A stretch of DNA of 64,000 nt from Sepioteuthis lessoniana (Eukaryota; Mollusca; Cephalopoda; Myopsida; Loliginidae): contig OY757904.1 of NCBI GenBank assembly GCA_963585895.1, forward strand, positions 22,811,037 to 22,875,036. Direction: 5' to 3'. The notes under the pieces were generated by a model. The model was given only the letters and a program-made list of their open reading frames with translations. It made no database searches and had not been told where the DNA came from. Of the stretch, positions 22,371 through 34,060 are shown piece after piece. The translations under genes and the position numbers were made by a program. How positions within the stretch are numbered: position 1 is the stretch's first letter; each line of letters begins with the position of its first letter.

Positions 22371-23080
22371 TCCATTCACAGAGGAAAGATGGAACAAATC
22401 CTACTAGCATACGGCCTACCTAAAGAAACCGTGGCAGCAATAACGATTCTCTATAGAAACACCAAAGTGAAAGTACGTTCACCAGATGGAGACACAGAAT
22501 ACTTCGACATTGTAGCAGGAGTACTACAAGGAGACACGCTAGCTCCATACCTCTTTATCATCTGTCTAGATTACGTTCTTAAACCATCGATTGATAAAAT
22601 CAGAGAAAACGGCTTCGAGCTGACAAAGAAAAGAATCAGAAGATACCCCGCAAAAACTATTACCGACGCCGACTATGCTGATGATATAGCGATACAGGCA
22701 AATTCACCCAACCAAGCCAAAACACTACTGCATAGTTTGGAACGAGCAGCCGCAGGCATTGGCCTCCATGTCAATGCACACAAAACGGAATATATGTGCT
22801 ATAATCAAACAGGTGACATCTCCACACTAGACGGAACTCCTCTAAAACTAGTAGACAAATTCACTTACCTAGGAAGCACCGTCTCATCATGATGTATTCC
22901 TATGGACCCCCACATATAGCCGGGCAAAAGCAGAACGACCAGCACGAACATACATTCAGCAGCTATGTGAGGATACGGGATGTCGCCCTGAAGACCTGCC
23001 AGAGGCGATGAACGATAGGGAAAAGTGGCGAAAGAGGGTCAGGGATATCTGTGCTAGTGGCACGACAAGATGATGAGATA
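22371..23080 (+). pseudogene. RTE-type LINE ORF2, downstream half
   Basis: Continuation of the RTE element after the inserted LINE. The 167-codon frame from 22389 holds ILLAYGLPKETVAAITILYR, the GVLQGDTLAPYLF motif (residues 44-56), catalytic YADD (96-99, in DADYADDIAIQ), and HVNAHKTEYMCYN up to LGSTVSS. About 110 residues (the segment with KRSFFQAAVVS and WTLTKR in other copies) are then deleted. The C-terminus follows in another frame: RPARTYIQQLCEDTGC-like, then MNDREKWRKRV. It ends in a short gacaagatgatgag tail. The internal deletion makes it non-functional. Confidence 0.87.
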
Positions 23081-23254
23081 TAAAAAGTCTGGAAACTTAT
23101 TGAATGCACCACGTATATATATATATATATATACACGAAATTAATGGGTAAATTTCTACATGACCATCTGTTCAAGTTCATCGCGAAAATTTTTTCCTAT
23201 CTTTTTTTGTGATCTGAACTAATTTGCCCCTCAAAATCGCTGCAACGTTTTTTT

Positions 23255-23395
23255 ATTTTATTGAGTGAAAAAAAACAAGCAAACAAAAAAACAAAACAAA
23301 ACAAAAAACAAAAAAATTAAAGAGCAAAAAACAGTAAAAAACGAAAAAAAAAACAACAAAGTAAAAAAACAAACAAACAAAAGCATACATGATTA
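23255..23395. repeat. A-rich (AAAC)n-like low-complexity tract
   Basis: Runs of A broken by single C or G; the apparent lysine-rich 62-codon frame is a by-product. Confidence 0.85.
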
Positions 23396-23504
23396 TTTTA
23401 CATTTCATATAAGAGGTTCACTTTCACATTTTAGTTCAATTTGGAACGGTTAGCGTTGGAAAAGACAAGTGACAAGTCGAATAATTATTTTTTTTACTTT
23501 CCGG

Positions 23505-23645
23505 GTGGTGGTGGTAGTGATTTACTAAGCATTTTACTTAGATGTGGCACAAGGCCATATGAAAGGGGCACCCAATGAGACTCGAACTCACTCGTGTAGG
23601 CTTGCTAGTTGAGCTTGCTAACCATTACACCACCAGAGGCGCCTT
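23505..23645 (-). repeat. SINE-D copy
   Basis: Reverse complement: ggcgcctctggtggtgtaat, ggttagcaagctcaactagc, gagttcgagtctcattggg (B-box), ending in a gtggtggtggtagtgatttac-like tail on the plus strand. A short (about 140 bp) tRNA-derived SINE, single copy in this window. Confidence 0.7.
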
Positions 23646-23652
23646 TTTTTCC

Positions 23653-23905
23653 CCTACCCCTCCGCAAGGTCAATTTTTAAGCGGAGTTTAACAGGTTTTA
23701 ATTCAGAGTTTTCCTTCTCCTCGCCAAGGCTGAAGAACCTAGTCTGTCCTACTATTTACCCATAGCTGGAGGGAGAATAATTGGATTCATACCTTTCCCA
23801 AGGGTATTAGTGCAATGTGAAATGCCATCAGTCTCGTCCAGGGTTTGAACTCGTGTTGCCGTGTCCATTTCCTACGACGATAACCATTACACCACAGGCA
23901 CCTCC
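23653..23905 (-). repeat. SINE-A copy
   Basis: Reverse complement: gaggtgcctgtggtgtaatg with A-box, gagttcaaaccctgg (B-box), cccttgggaaaggtatgaat, then the 3' part with gcttaaaaattgaccttg. An internal deletion removes most of the final gcccgagcgg segment. It abuts SINE-D. Confidence 0.75.
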
Positions 23906-24112
23906 ACGTGGTGGTGGGTTTAATTATTTTAAATACTCGTTTCAGATATTGGTGATCATTCAACATGGAATTAGAAGTGAAACGCTTTTATACAATGTTG
24001 AATAATTTCTTTATTTTGAAAAATAAAAAAAATTCGGTGAGTTTGTGGTTATAAATAGTTCAAATTATGCACAGACACACAACTTAATAGAATTTTTTTC
24101 CGGTGAACTTTA

Positions 24113-24232
24113 GCAGGTGAATGTCTATTATAATACCTTTGTCTATTATAATATTATAATGTCTATTATAATATTATAATGTCTATTATAATGTCTATTA
24201 TAATATTATAATGTCTATTATAATACCTTTGT
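24113..24232 (+). repeat. Minisatellite, gtctattataat-type units
   Basis: Units gtctattataat and gtctattataatattataat alternate about seven times, bounded at both ends by gtctattataatacctttg. Confidence 0.85.
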
Positions 24233-24234
24233 GT

Positions 24235-24478
24235 TCTTCAATGGTCCGGGAGACCTGGCTTTAATCCCAGGTCGAGTCATACCAAAGACTCAAAAATAGT
24301 ACTTGATGCCAACTTGCTTAATACTCATCATTATAAGGTAAGGATCAAGGGTAAAGTGGAGCAGTCCAGGGAATTGAGTAGTGCCCCCCGCCTTACACCT
24401 CGGTTTGGTAGCTATTGGAAAAGGGGCCTTCGTGTCACTATCGACTACAGTCGCCAACTTTTCTTACTTTACTTTTGT
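24235..24478 (+). repeat. SINE-C copy
   Basis: gtgttcttcaatggtccggg, tttaatcccaggtcgagtca, aaggatcaagggtaaagtgg, ending tcgactacagtcgccaac. Plus-strand, nearly complete. Confidence 0.8.
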
Positions 24479-24620
24479 TTACACAGTTAAATGTCAAAAC
24501 AGTTCTATTTCAAATAATTCAGTTTAGCATAAGTAGAGTGTTTTAGTTTGCATGTAAAACAATGTAAAACAATTCAGTTTAGCATAATTATGTACTTTAG
24601 TTCTATTTGACCCATAGATC
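24479..24620 (-). repeat. Composite repeat, internal fragment
   Basis: Internal sub-repeats (agttctatttcaaataattc, agtttagcataagtagagtg) followed by ttctatttgacccatagat. Confidence 0.6.
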
Positions 24621-25250
24621 GCCAACTTTACTTATCTATATTCCTATATCTTTAAATATAGATGCTTAATATATGTGATAGCATTTGTGTCGATATAAGT
24701 TGGAATATCATAGACTCAGACTCACTCCCTAGGTCTGCTAATTGCATAGCCCCTTTGATTAACGCGTTGACTCTTTGTCAAATTTACTTATCTGTCAATC
24801 TGTCTATAACTGTATTAGTATAAAGCAAATTTTCCCAGCACTCTTTTATAAAATGATTAGGTTGAATACACTGTTGAAAAACCGGTATTTTTACAGTCAT
24901 TTATTAGAAATAGCACAAGTTCTATCGGTTAAATTATCCTTTTTTCGGTCTTGCAGCTGCAGACTAATAAGAGTTAAAGATTACAACCAAATTAGAAATA
25001 CCAGAAAAAGGTTTTACAGGAAATGTATAAACCATAACAAGCACGCTCAGGCTCATGTGAACTATTTCACTTACGACAAGAATTATTTCACTCAATTCTA
25101 GGAAAATATTTTCATTGTCTTAATACAGTTTCTCTTGCAAATGTGCAATTCTGTGGATAAGTAATAAAAAACTCGGGATAAACAAAATCTATTTAACTGT
25201 ATATGAATATGTGAGTATGTCTGTGCGCACACACATGAGCCTGAGCGTGC
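24621..25250. other. Unassigned sequence
   Basis: A 108-codon plus-strand frame at 24775-25101 has no recognised motif, and neighbouring sequence gives no exon or element context. It is left uncalled. Confidence 0.4.
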
Positions 25251-25251
25251 T

Positions 25252-25285
<34 letters not shown>

Positions 25286-25363
25286 CTTAAACAATCAATA
25301 GATTTCTGCTATTGTTTTTATGAATCAAAACTATTCTTTTATGTAGAATATCAACTCCTTAAA

Positions 25364-25408
<45 letters not shown>

Positions 25409-25527
25409 ACGATAAGTGTGTCTGTGTGCTAACACATTAGCCGAAGCGTGATTTTACTATCTATATATCTATCTATCTAACGATGAGTGTGTCTGTGTGC
25501 TAACAAATTAGTCTAAGCGTGATTTTA

Positions 25528-25575
<48 letters not shown>

Positions 25576-25627
25576 TCTAACGGTGAGTGTGTCTGTGTGC
25601 TAACACATTAGCCTAAGCGTGATTTTA

Positions 25628-25678
<51 letters not shown>

Positions 25679-25726
25679 ACGATGAGTGTGTCTGTGTGCT
25701 AAAACATTAGCCTAAGCTTGATTTTA

Positions 25727-25769
<43 letters not shown>

Positions 25770-25815
25770 ACGATTAGTGTGTCTGTGTGCTAAAACATTA
25801 GCCTAAGCTTGATTT

Positions 25816-25872
<57 letters not shown>

Positions 25873-25920
25873 ACGATGAGTGTGTCTGTGTGCTAACACA
25901 TTAGCCTAAGCGTGATTTTA

Positions 25921-25963
<43 letters not shown>

Positions 25964-26056
25964 CTTTTCCTATCTATCTATCTATCTATCTATCTTCTTT
26001 TCCTATCTATCTATCTATCTATCTATCTTCTTTTCCTATCTATCTATCTATCTATG
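25251..26056 (+). repeat. (ATCT)n array with 50-bp spacer, higher-order repeat
   Basis: Blocks of 5-14 ATCT units alternate with a conserved spacer containing gtgtgtctgtgtgctaacac and attagcctaagcgtgatttt. Six spacer copies start near 25411, 25482, 25583, 25684, 25777 and 25877. The 3' end switches to (TATC)n separated by cttcttttcc three times. Confidence 0.9.
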
Positions 26057-26497
26057 TGTGTGATATGCCATAAAACCAAAGAACTAATTGACCTAGCCTA
26101 TAACTCTATGTATGCGTATGTTTATTTTTTCCATACAACGATGAACTGTCTTTATTACCTTACTTACATTCAGCTTATAAGAATCTATATGATGAGATTT
26201 ATGTGTTCAAATCACATACATGAACTAAGATAAACATCGTAAACCACATTCATACGCTTCTGCCGACGAAACCTTGTCGGACTTGTTGGCTCTCTTGCTG
26301 ATATATATTCATTGATAAGAGACAGTCTGTGAACTTTCTGGATATGTTTTTTTTGGTTCCAAAATTAACGTGACTTGTGATTAAACTGGGTAGATTTGTA
26401 TAAATCTACAAATAACTTCAGTAAAACAAAATATCTTTGCATGTATTTAAAATGAAATAATAGCTAATTGCTCGAATAATAAGCATAAAATACTTGG
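26057..26497. other. Unassigned sequence
   Basis: No gene or known repeat is seen. Confidence 0.45.
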
Positions 26498-26635
26498 GTG
26501 AATCAAAAGTAGTATTGTCGTAGTTGGTGCGTTGACATGTGGTGCTTTACTTCCCACCGGGTAGAATTTGAAAGCTGCGCACTGTAGCCTAAATTGGGAA
26601 CTTATATATATATATATATATATATATTGAAAACA

Positions 26636-26691
<56 letters not shown>

Positions 26692-26965
26692 GAGCACACT
26701 CAGAGGATGTCCACTAAGCGTATGTTTACTTAGGATTTTTCATTTAGTCGAAAAATAAACTAATAAAAGAAATAACGAAAAATACTTCTTTAATAGCTGA
26801 AGATTCTAACTCCATAACATATCCTTTAAACAAACTAGATTAATTTTTTTTCAAATCAATGGTATAATTTATCCTCAAGTCATGCAAAGAAAAATATTAT
26901 GGAATATCCTAATGTTGCAGATGAATATCATTGGTGTGTTCTAAATTCACATTTTTTTAAAGGTG

Positions 26966-27043
<78 letters not shown>

Positions 27044-27370
27044 GGAACTTATGCTCCAGGATTTCGAATTGAGCCATAACGCCACAAAAGCAGCAAAGAA
27101 TATTTGTTGTGAGAAAGGTCAGTGTTCAGTTGATCACAGTAGAGAAATCAGATGGTGGAAGAAATTTCGCAAGGGTTGTAAGGACCTCGACAATAAGACA
27201 AGGTCAGGTAGACATAGAACCATGGATTCTAAGGCTATTGAGGCAAATTCAGTGAGTAGCTCTCGGCGAGTATCAGATGAACTCGAGATAGTCATTGTCC
27301 AGTCTGGTTCATCTTCACAACCTCAGCAAAAGCATCCAGAGTTACTATTTCTTTTTAATAATAATTACTC
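26498..27370 (+). pseudogene. mariner transposase fragment (DNA-binding half only), split by an insertion
   Basis: Left terminus gggtgaatcaaaagtag at 26498. The transposase reading resumes after an insert at about 27041: ELMLQDFELSHNATKAAKNI, CCEKGQCSVDHSREIRWWKK, GCKDLDNKTRSGRHR, SKAIEANSVSSSRRVSDELEI, then in another frame HLHNLSKSIQS. This is the N-terminal helix-turn-helix pair of a mariner transposase (HTH_48 type, 'RSGR' AT-hook-like linker). The catalytic DDD/E domain is absent. Sequence up to 26590 matches the 5' part of the copy at 46256-46690. Confidence 0.85.
26606..27037. mobile_element. 432-bp insertion with 15-bp target duplication
   Basis: aaattgggaacttat occurs on both sides (26591-26605 and 27038-27052), inside the mariner coding region. 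The insert starts and ends in long TA tracts, ends with (TG)n, and its core has no ORF. Length and target duplication suggest a LINE-mobilised or unknown non-autonomous element. Confidence 0.7.
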
Positions 27371-28284
27371 TTGTTGTATAACCACATAATACATATATAC
27401 ATGGCACTTATGCATGCAGGAAACATAACGACGCAATGAAGACGAGCGGACACAGTTCTTTAGAAAAATATACCTCTCACTTGATTTGAAAGGGTTCGAA
27501 AGGGTTACTAAAGGTTTTACTGTGTGAGAGGTGAGTTGGAGACTGAACAGAACTGCAACATATTGACCTGCACTCCTATGGCCATAACAGCGTTTCTTTC
27601 CCATTCTCCTGAGCTGCTCAACCGGGGACCTGGGGGCCCAGCCTCTCTGGGACATGGTCCTCATTCCAGTATCTTCTCTCCAACTCATCTGAGGCTCAGA
27701 AGTCCAACTGCTCAATCGGGTTCTTGAGGACCCCCTCTGCTGGGTGCTAGTTCTCTCTACATCTTATCTCCAACTAACTCGAACTTCCTGTGCCCCGAGT
27801 TATATCATTGTTTTACGTCCACTCAAATGAACCTGTCGACAGTCAAAGTTATCCCTTTGATACCTTCGACTGGATTCACCTGTTATTTACACCGGTGCAT
27901 TTCCTATTTTGACAGCTCGGCCGGGGTCAATATGCTACACTCTTTATCATTTAAATGTTTCATTTATTCCTATCTAACAACAATAATTTGCAGGAATGTA
28001 TATATTTTCTAACAATAATCCTTAATAAGAAATTTTAGTTTTAAATAACTATTTGTAATACAAATAATTTGCATATTTTGAAGTATTTAATTTTAATAAT
28101 TCTATTTAATATTAATTATTCTATCTACTAAATCTTATTAATAACAATTCTATTTAATAACTCCATTAATAATTCAATATAGTATTAATAAATCCGTCAA
28201 AAAATAATTTGTTTGCACTAAGTCATAGGTTTTCAAGCATCCCTATCAAAAACTAATAATTTGCAAAAAAATCTTCTCGATCTA
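27371..28284. other. No gene seen; GC-richer block at about 27500-27940
   Basis: The block is pyrimidine-rich with overlapping short frames on both strands and no recognised domain; it may be part of an unidentified repeat. 27950-28284 is very AT-rich with attaataa-type steps. Confidence 0.4.
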
Positions 28285-28495
28285 TAGATCACCCAGCTGA
28301 CGGGGGATGTAGAATACACCAATTACATATCTGCCGAGGGGTAAGACCTCAATCAACGAGTATCCTGCAGATGTCTCGAAATGTTCAGATAGTGAGGCTC
28401 TAGCCCGGGAGCAGTAAGGAATTTGGAGTACCCCTTCATTGCCATCACTCCTAGGTCCACTCTGCTTTTTCAAATTAACCTAATCTAGACAACTG
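28285..28495 (+). repeat. Composite repeat, 5' portion (variant)
   Basis: cagctgacgggggatgtaga, ccgaggggtaagacc, ggagtaccccttcattgcca, ctaggtccactctg. It then departs from the 50008 copy into a tttttcaaattaacc continuation also present at 33290-33360, defining a subfamily. Confidence 0.65.
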
Positions 28496-28554
28496 TGCAG
28501 AAAATTATTTCTTACATTACAATTAGTCAATTTCGCCCCTCTATTACTTGCACT

Positions 28555-28683
28555 TTCAGACTTAGACCCTTGGGAAAGGTGTTGGAAGCCTTTATCTGAC
28601 CAGCTATGGCTTAAATGGTATCACTGCTGTAGCATTAAATAGCCCATGAATGCTGATACGCCATTAAATAAAGAAACCCACCG
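28555..28683 (+). repeat. SINE-B copy, 3' half with hairpin tail
   Basis: cccttgggaaaggtgttgga, cagctatggcttaaatggta, then the hairpin with gctgatacgccattaaataa. Confidence 0.7.
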
Positions 28684-29450
28684 ACGAGGCAAGTGATTCT
28701 TGAATAGTAAATAATATCTGACCATATTGTCATAATCTCGTTTGGGAATTTTAATGGTGGTGATTTTTCCATTGAAATGTAGAACAAATTAGAAGATCTT
28801 CTGTTGTCATTTGTGATACCAAGTGAAGAACAACCTATAAACCTTTAGATGATCTAGTATTATGTACTAATATGACATGAATAAAATATATAGATGCTCT
28901 CAAGCCGTTGTTTATGAACTCTTAAATTTTATAGCAAAATAAGATACTTTTATGCATTCTAATATATTCAATTGGAATTGTTACTGAAATATATCACCGG
29001 TAATAGACACAAAGTCTAAAGTATGTCACTTACTCTATTTCTGAGAGTCCGCTAATAAGATATTCATGAGAGAGTAGTTTTCAAAAGTGATCGTTCACCA
29101 AGTATTTTTGTTGAGAAAGTGAAGACATGCATTGTCTTTTCTTAAAAAAGTTATTATTCTTTTAAACCAACAGTAACAAGTTTTTACATTTTCTAGTGAA
29201 ACACTACACTATAAAAACATAATTTGATATTGTTAATAATCAAACTCCACAGTAATCTATGAATATGTAATTTAATAATTTTTGGATTGCTCCATGTTTA
29301 AATGTGTAGCTATATATTTCTAAAATAGCAGAGATTGATAACAAATACTTTTGGTTTTGCTTGTATAACGTTCCATAGAAAATGATAAAATCTAATTTAG
29401 ATAAAGATATTGTAAAAAAGTGGTTGGAATGCAATTGTTAGTGTAATACT
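28684..29450. other. Unassigned AT-rich sequence
   Basis: No gene or known repeat is seen. Confidence 0.45.
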
Positions 29451-29453
29451 GCG

Positions 29454-29454
<1 letters not shown>

Positions 29455-29540
<86 letters not shown>
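29455..29540. repeat. (CA)n(TA)n compound microsatellite
   Basis: About 20 CA units, then GA, then about 20 TA units. Confidence 0.95.
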
Positions 29541-29542
<2 letters not shown>

Positions 29543-29569
29543 CTAGATAGATTGAGAGAATGTGATGGT

Positions 29570-29745
29570 CCAGTCGACTGGGTCTGCAGAATACACTGAC
29601 TACATCTCTGCAGAAGGGTAAAACTACCCTAACGAGAGTCCTGGATATGACACTAAAAGATCGGATGATGAGGCTTCAGTAATGCTGGAGTTTTAGGGAA
29701 TGCAGAATACCCTTTTATTGCCATCGCTCACTGGTATATTCTGGC
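29570..29745 (+). repeat. Composite repeat, 5' portion
   Basis: cagtcgactgggtctgcaga, ctctgcagaagggtaaaac, cctggatatgacactaaaag, ttattgccatcgctca. Confidence 0.7.
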
Positions 29746-29884
29746 TCGAAATGGTGTAATATACCCATGATACGGATATGTGAAATAGTCACAATGTTCA
29801 TCAAATGTTCATAAACATATATAGGAATCCGAAAACACGAAATTGGTTCAGGTACAAAACATTGGAATATATATATATATAGAT

Positions 29885-30325
29885 ATACGTGGGTCATTCA
29901 ACCAATAAGAGGAATTTTTAGAAAAAAAAAATTTTTTTTCGTAATTTTTGTTTAAGTATAAACTCTGCCTTGTTCGGAATTGGAAGCAAGAATTGTTGCA
30001 AAATTATTTTGATATCACAAATATATTTCTTTTGAGACTATTCAAGATGGTGGCAAGTCAAATAGAGTGTTTCAGGTTTGAACAGAGGCATGTCATCAAA
30101 TTTGGTGGCTGAGAAATACAAACGAAGTGAAATATACAGAAGAATGCGTGATGTATATGGAGAAACATGTTTTAGTCCCAAAAAATGTTTATAAATGGGC
30201 AAAAGATTAGTTTGACACAACGAGCCAGATTCGAAAAGACAATCCATTAAGTTGAAACAGAGTGCAACAGATAGTAAAGAAGGTCATGTTACCAGTCTTC
30301 TGAGGTAGAACAACCTATCACAATT
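29885..30325 (+). pseudogene. mariner-type transposase N-terminal fragment
   Basis: A possible terminus tgggtcattcaaccaataag lies at 29891. From 30045, frames give MVASQIECFRFEQRHVIKF, then LVAEKYKRSEIYRRMRDVYG and ETCFSPKNVYKWAK-like, matching the first helix-turn-helix of mariner transposases (HTH_48). Frame changes and stops are frequent and no catalytic motif follows. It is a different lineage from the copies at 26498 and 46256, judging by sequence. Confidence 0.75.
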
Positions 30326-30417
30326 GATTTCCTTGAAAAAAAAAAATACAACATTTAACATTACTTCCTATTGCTTACTCCTTTGGCAACATTCGCCTTA
30401 TTTGCTGAATAACCCTT

Positions 30418-30463
<46 letters not shown>

Positions 30464-32169
30464 CTTATTTTGATAAGCAGAATCTGAAAGGAGAGCAGAG
30501 GTTGAATTTTGGATGAGTCTATTTATGTGTAGTTCGCACTCATTCTCTTCCGAGAGACATTGATTTACTCCCTTGCTCTCTAAAATATCTCTCGATATTA
30601 TGAAAAAAAATATCTTGTCATCTTTATACCACAATGGGTGGGGAGATGGATTGTTGGGGTAAACACTTAGGAAACGACTCTCCTATAAATGTCTTATCTC
30701 TTTAGGCATCTGCACCAAAACCCATTATTCACAGACAACTGTTATAGGATCCACTAAGAGAGCCATAACGCTTATAATACGTCTCAAAAGTATTTGAACA
30801 AACACATGCTTTTTTTTCATCTGATCATTTTTGGTTCTTTTATTTGAAATACAAATGTAGTGCAAGAATAATTCTATTGCAATGAATAAAAGTAGACATG
30901 CATTTAGACATGTCTTTGGTTCTGAATGGGAAATATTTGGAAATTTTTTTTAGTAAAAATCGCCAAATGAAATATATTGTTAAATAAAGCACAAATATAT
31001 AAAAGCAAAAAATAAAATGACTAAAAAAAACAACAAAAAAAAAAAAAACAAAAACAAAGAAACAATGAAATAAGAAAAAAAAATGAATAAAAAGAAAAAA
31101 ACACTATTTTTCTGTTCTTTTAAAATCTTATTCTGAATTAACTAAGAGGACTAAAACTATGAACTTGCGTTATCATTTGGACGAATTAAACAACCATCAT
31201 CCCTGGCAAAAATGATATTAGTATATTTACAGCTATTGTAAAAACACAGGCCTAAATAGACTATGGCTGTAGTACTATCCCTTAAATTTCATTCGGATCC
31301 TGTGATAACCTAACCGTGATAAAATGTGACGGACACAAAGCACCATCTGTACATTCTTTAGATACGAAAGTTTATTTGTTACTATCACTTCATAGTAGTC
31401 ACCGAAAAGGAAGAGATAGAATAGGAAATGCGTTAACTGATTTAGATAGACCGCGAGAACAAGCAGTGTGAGGCGAAAGTGATAACCACAGACTTCGTCA
31501 TTTCTTCTCTGCTGACCTGGCCGCCACTAGCTTCGGGTCTCGTCTCTCGTCTTTCGCCTCTCTGTTTCTTCTGTTGCTCTTTCTCTTACTGTGCCCACTG
31601 TCTCAAATTCCTTTCTTATGTATGTTCTACGAACTATTCCTTAACTAATGATTTTATTACACATCATTCTTGAAACTTTTAGTGACATGTCAACGCAAAA
31701 CATGGTTTATTTGCCTTGACCTTTACAAACCGAAAACCCCCGACTTTGAACACCAAGTTTTGCTAGAAAACAATTTATGTCTAAAATAATTAACTAAAAT
31801 CCTTTTTATTTCTCAATAAAAAAGCCAAACATCCTCTAAGTTTGCTAATTCTATATGATATAATAAAGGGAAGTAGAAAGTTCTTTTCAATGATACCTGA
31901 TTAAAATTCTTTACGCTCTCTGCAAAAACAGATTTTTTGAACGTTTGAATACTTATGCGCAGAACTTTCTTTATAGGATTCCAATAGAAAAACACAAAAC
32001 CAAACACGCAGCAGAAGTTTAATCTGTGATTTTCACTATATAATATTCAAACCATGATATTTATGTTCCCAAGGGAATTAAGTGCATTGCCAAAAAGGTG
32101 GTCGTGTTGAAAAATGAATATTTGGGTAAAATAGATTTATACAAGGGTAGTCAATAAGTTTGGAATCTG

Positions 32170-32223
<54 letters not shown>

Positions 32224-33105
32224 CATGAAATTTTGTTATTCAATTTTTATTTAATATTCTTATACATGGGATTAATTTATGCAACGGAATAAAGTGTATC
32301 GACAAAGATGATTATATTGAAAAATTATATATTTACTGTGAGAAATAAATGTTCTTTTGATGAAAAAAAGCAGAAGACACACTGAGCTGATTGTTATGAA
32401 ATAATAAGATTAATAATTTTTTTCTGTTCTAAATATTGACTCTAATTAAAAGTAGCAGTATTTGTTAGGTTCCTATCTATGGGTCAAACAAATCTATTTA
32501 AGATTAATCATATGTGATTAGACCGAGTGCCAAAAAATCTCTATAACTTCACAAAAATGTAAACATGAAAGTACAATGAACGGAATTGTTTTCTCTTCAA
32601 ATATTGACGAGCAGAAAAGTTTGTCGGAGTTACTTTCATCGTTATTAAAGGGAAATCCACTTAAATCGTAAATTAATATAACTTGTTTATTCGTACACGA
32701 GCTGAAACAAACAAGAGTAAATAAAAGACAATGATGTAATATTTTGGCTGTTGTTGTTTATTCGGTTAAATCTATGTTATTTTTATTGTGTTTTTCAGTT
32801 ATAAAATAATCTGAACTTTGTTTGTTCTCTGAAAGATTGGCTTTAGAAAATATATTCTTTTAATTCCCTGTTTTTACACATTTCAGGATGAAAGCCTTTA
32901 CTCGGAGAAAAGGTTTGCTTCAATGAAAATTCACAAATTTGTTTTACAATACAAACAGTTCAGTAGATGGCTTTTAGCGAGATTAATGTACGCATGTCTC
33001 TTTTATGGATTTACGTTTTATTTATTCAGAATATTAATTTGTTAGATTAGATTTCCCAGGTCATTCTTAGAACACAGTGCACATTTCATCAACAGAACAC
33101 ACACA
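30326..33105. other. No gene seen; microsatellites and anonymous sequence
   Basis: TA tracts at 30418-30460 and 32170-32222, an A-rich stretch at 31018-31100, and a pyrimidine-rich, GC-richer block at 31490-31620. No reading frame with protein-like content and no recognised repeat family. Confidence 0.4.
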
Positions 33106-33310
33106 TCTGTCTGTCTGTGAGGTTTAGAATACGCTGATTGTATCTCCTGCAAAGGGTTAAAACTCTAAAAAAGAGGTGTCCTGTGTATGACCCTAAGTCA
33201 CATCCAATGGTCAGTCTCCAGTTCTGGAGCTATGAGAGGTGTTAGGTACCCCTTCATTGTCATAATGTCTAATCCACTCTGAGGGTCCATTCTTGGTTTC
33301 AAATTAATCG
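33106..33310 (+). repeat. Composite repeat, 5' portion (variant)
   Basis: gaggtttagaatacgctgat, tcctgcaaagggttaaaac, aggtaccccttcattgtca, then the ggtttcaaattaatcgc continuation shared with 28285-28495. Confidence 0.65.
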
Positions 33311-33494
33311 CATTCGTAAGCACTGTGTGTAAAAATACCCTCTTCAGTAACAACTACATAAAAATGCATACACAAATCTACAGAAAACGAGATTGTTTTA
33401 TATCTTGGCGTAAAATAGGCCTAGACAAGTTGACATAGTGTTAATACCAATCAATCAACCAATCTGAGAATACATACCCACGCAGATATATTGG

Positions 33495-34060
33495 CCCAGT
33501 CGGTAGTGGGGACTTGAGAATACACCGACTGTATCTCTGCAGAGGGGTAAGACTCCTCCAAAGAGTGCCTTAATGGCCAAGTGGGCTGGGGCTTCAGATT
33601 ACACAGACTGCATCTCTGCAGAGGGGTAAGACTCCCCAACGAGTGTCCTAGATATGACACTAAACAATCTAATGGTGAGGCTCAAGTAATGCTGTAAATT
33701 TGGGGAATGTAGAGTACCCCTTTATTACCATCGCTCCCAGATTCACTCTGGCACCGATAGGTATCACCTGATGGGTCAAATAAAACTGACATTTAAACTG
33801 TATATTTCAACATTTAAACTGAGTGCAAGCAAATGACTTATGCTAAACTGAATTGATTTAAATAGAACTGCTTTTGCAGTTAACAGTTTAAGCAAATGAC
33901 TGATATTTAAGTTATTTGAGTTGCTAGTGATACATAAAAATCTTTGGAATCATCAAACTTTGTTGACATTCTAAACTGAATTGACTAAAATAAAACTGTG
34001 TGATCATATAAATGTCTGTATACAAATAACTGATGTTTGATCGAATTGTTAGTAATACAT
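33495..34060 (+). repeat. Composite repeat with duplicated 5' end
   Basis: A first 5' end (ggggacttgagaatacaccg) at 33505 is followed by a second, gtgggctggggcttcagat, at 33580. The body runs through ccatcgctcccagattcact and atgggtcaaataaaactgac into internal sub-repeats. Confidence 0.7.

Noticed and set aside
24775-25101. 108-codon plus-strand frame
   Set aside because: No motif or exon signals, and no evidence of conservation can be obtained from the window.
31260-31680. Possible LTR (pyrimidine-rich block with TG-type start)
   Set aside because: No second copy, no paired ends and no associated coding region; the same applies to 12890-13480 and 27500-27940.
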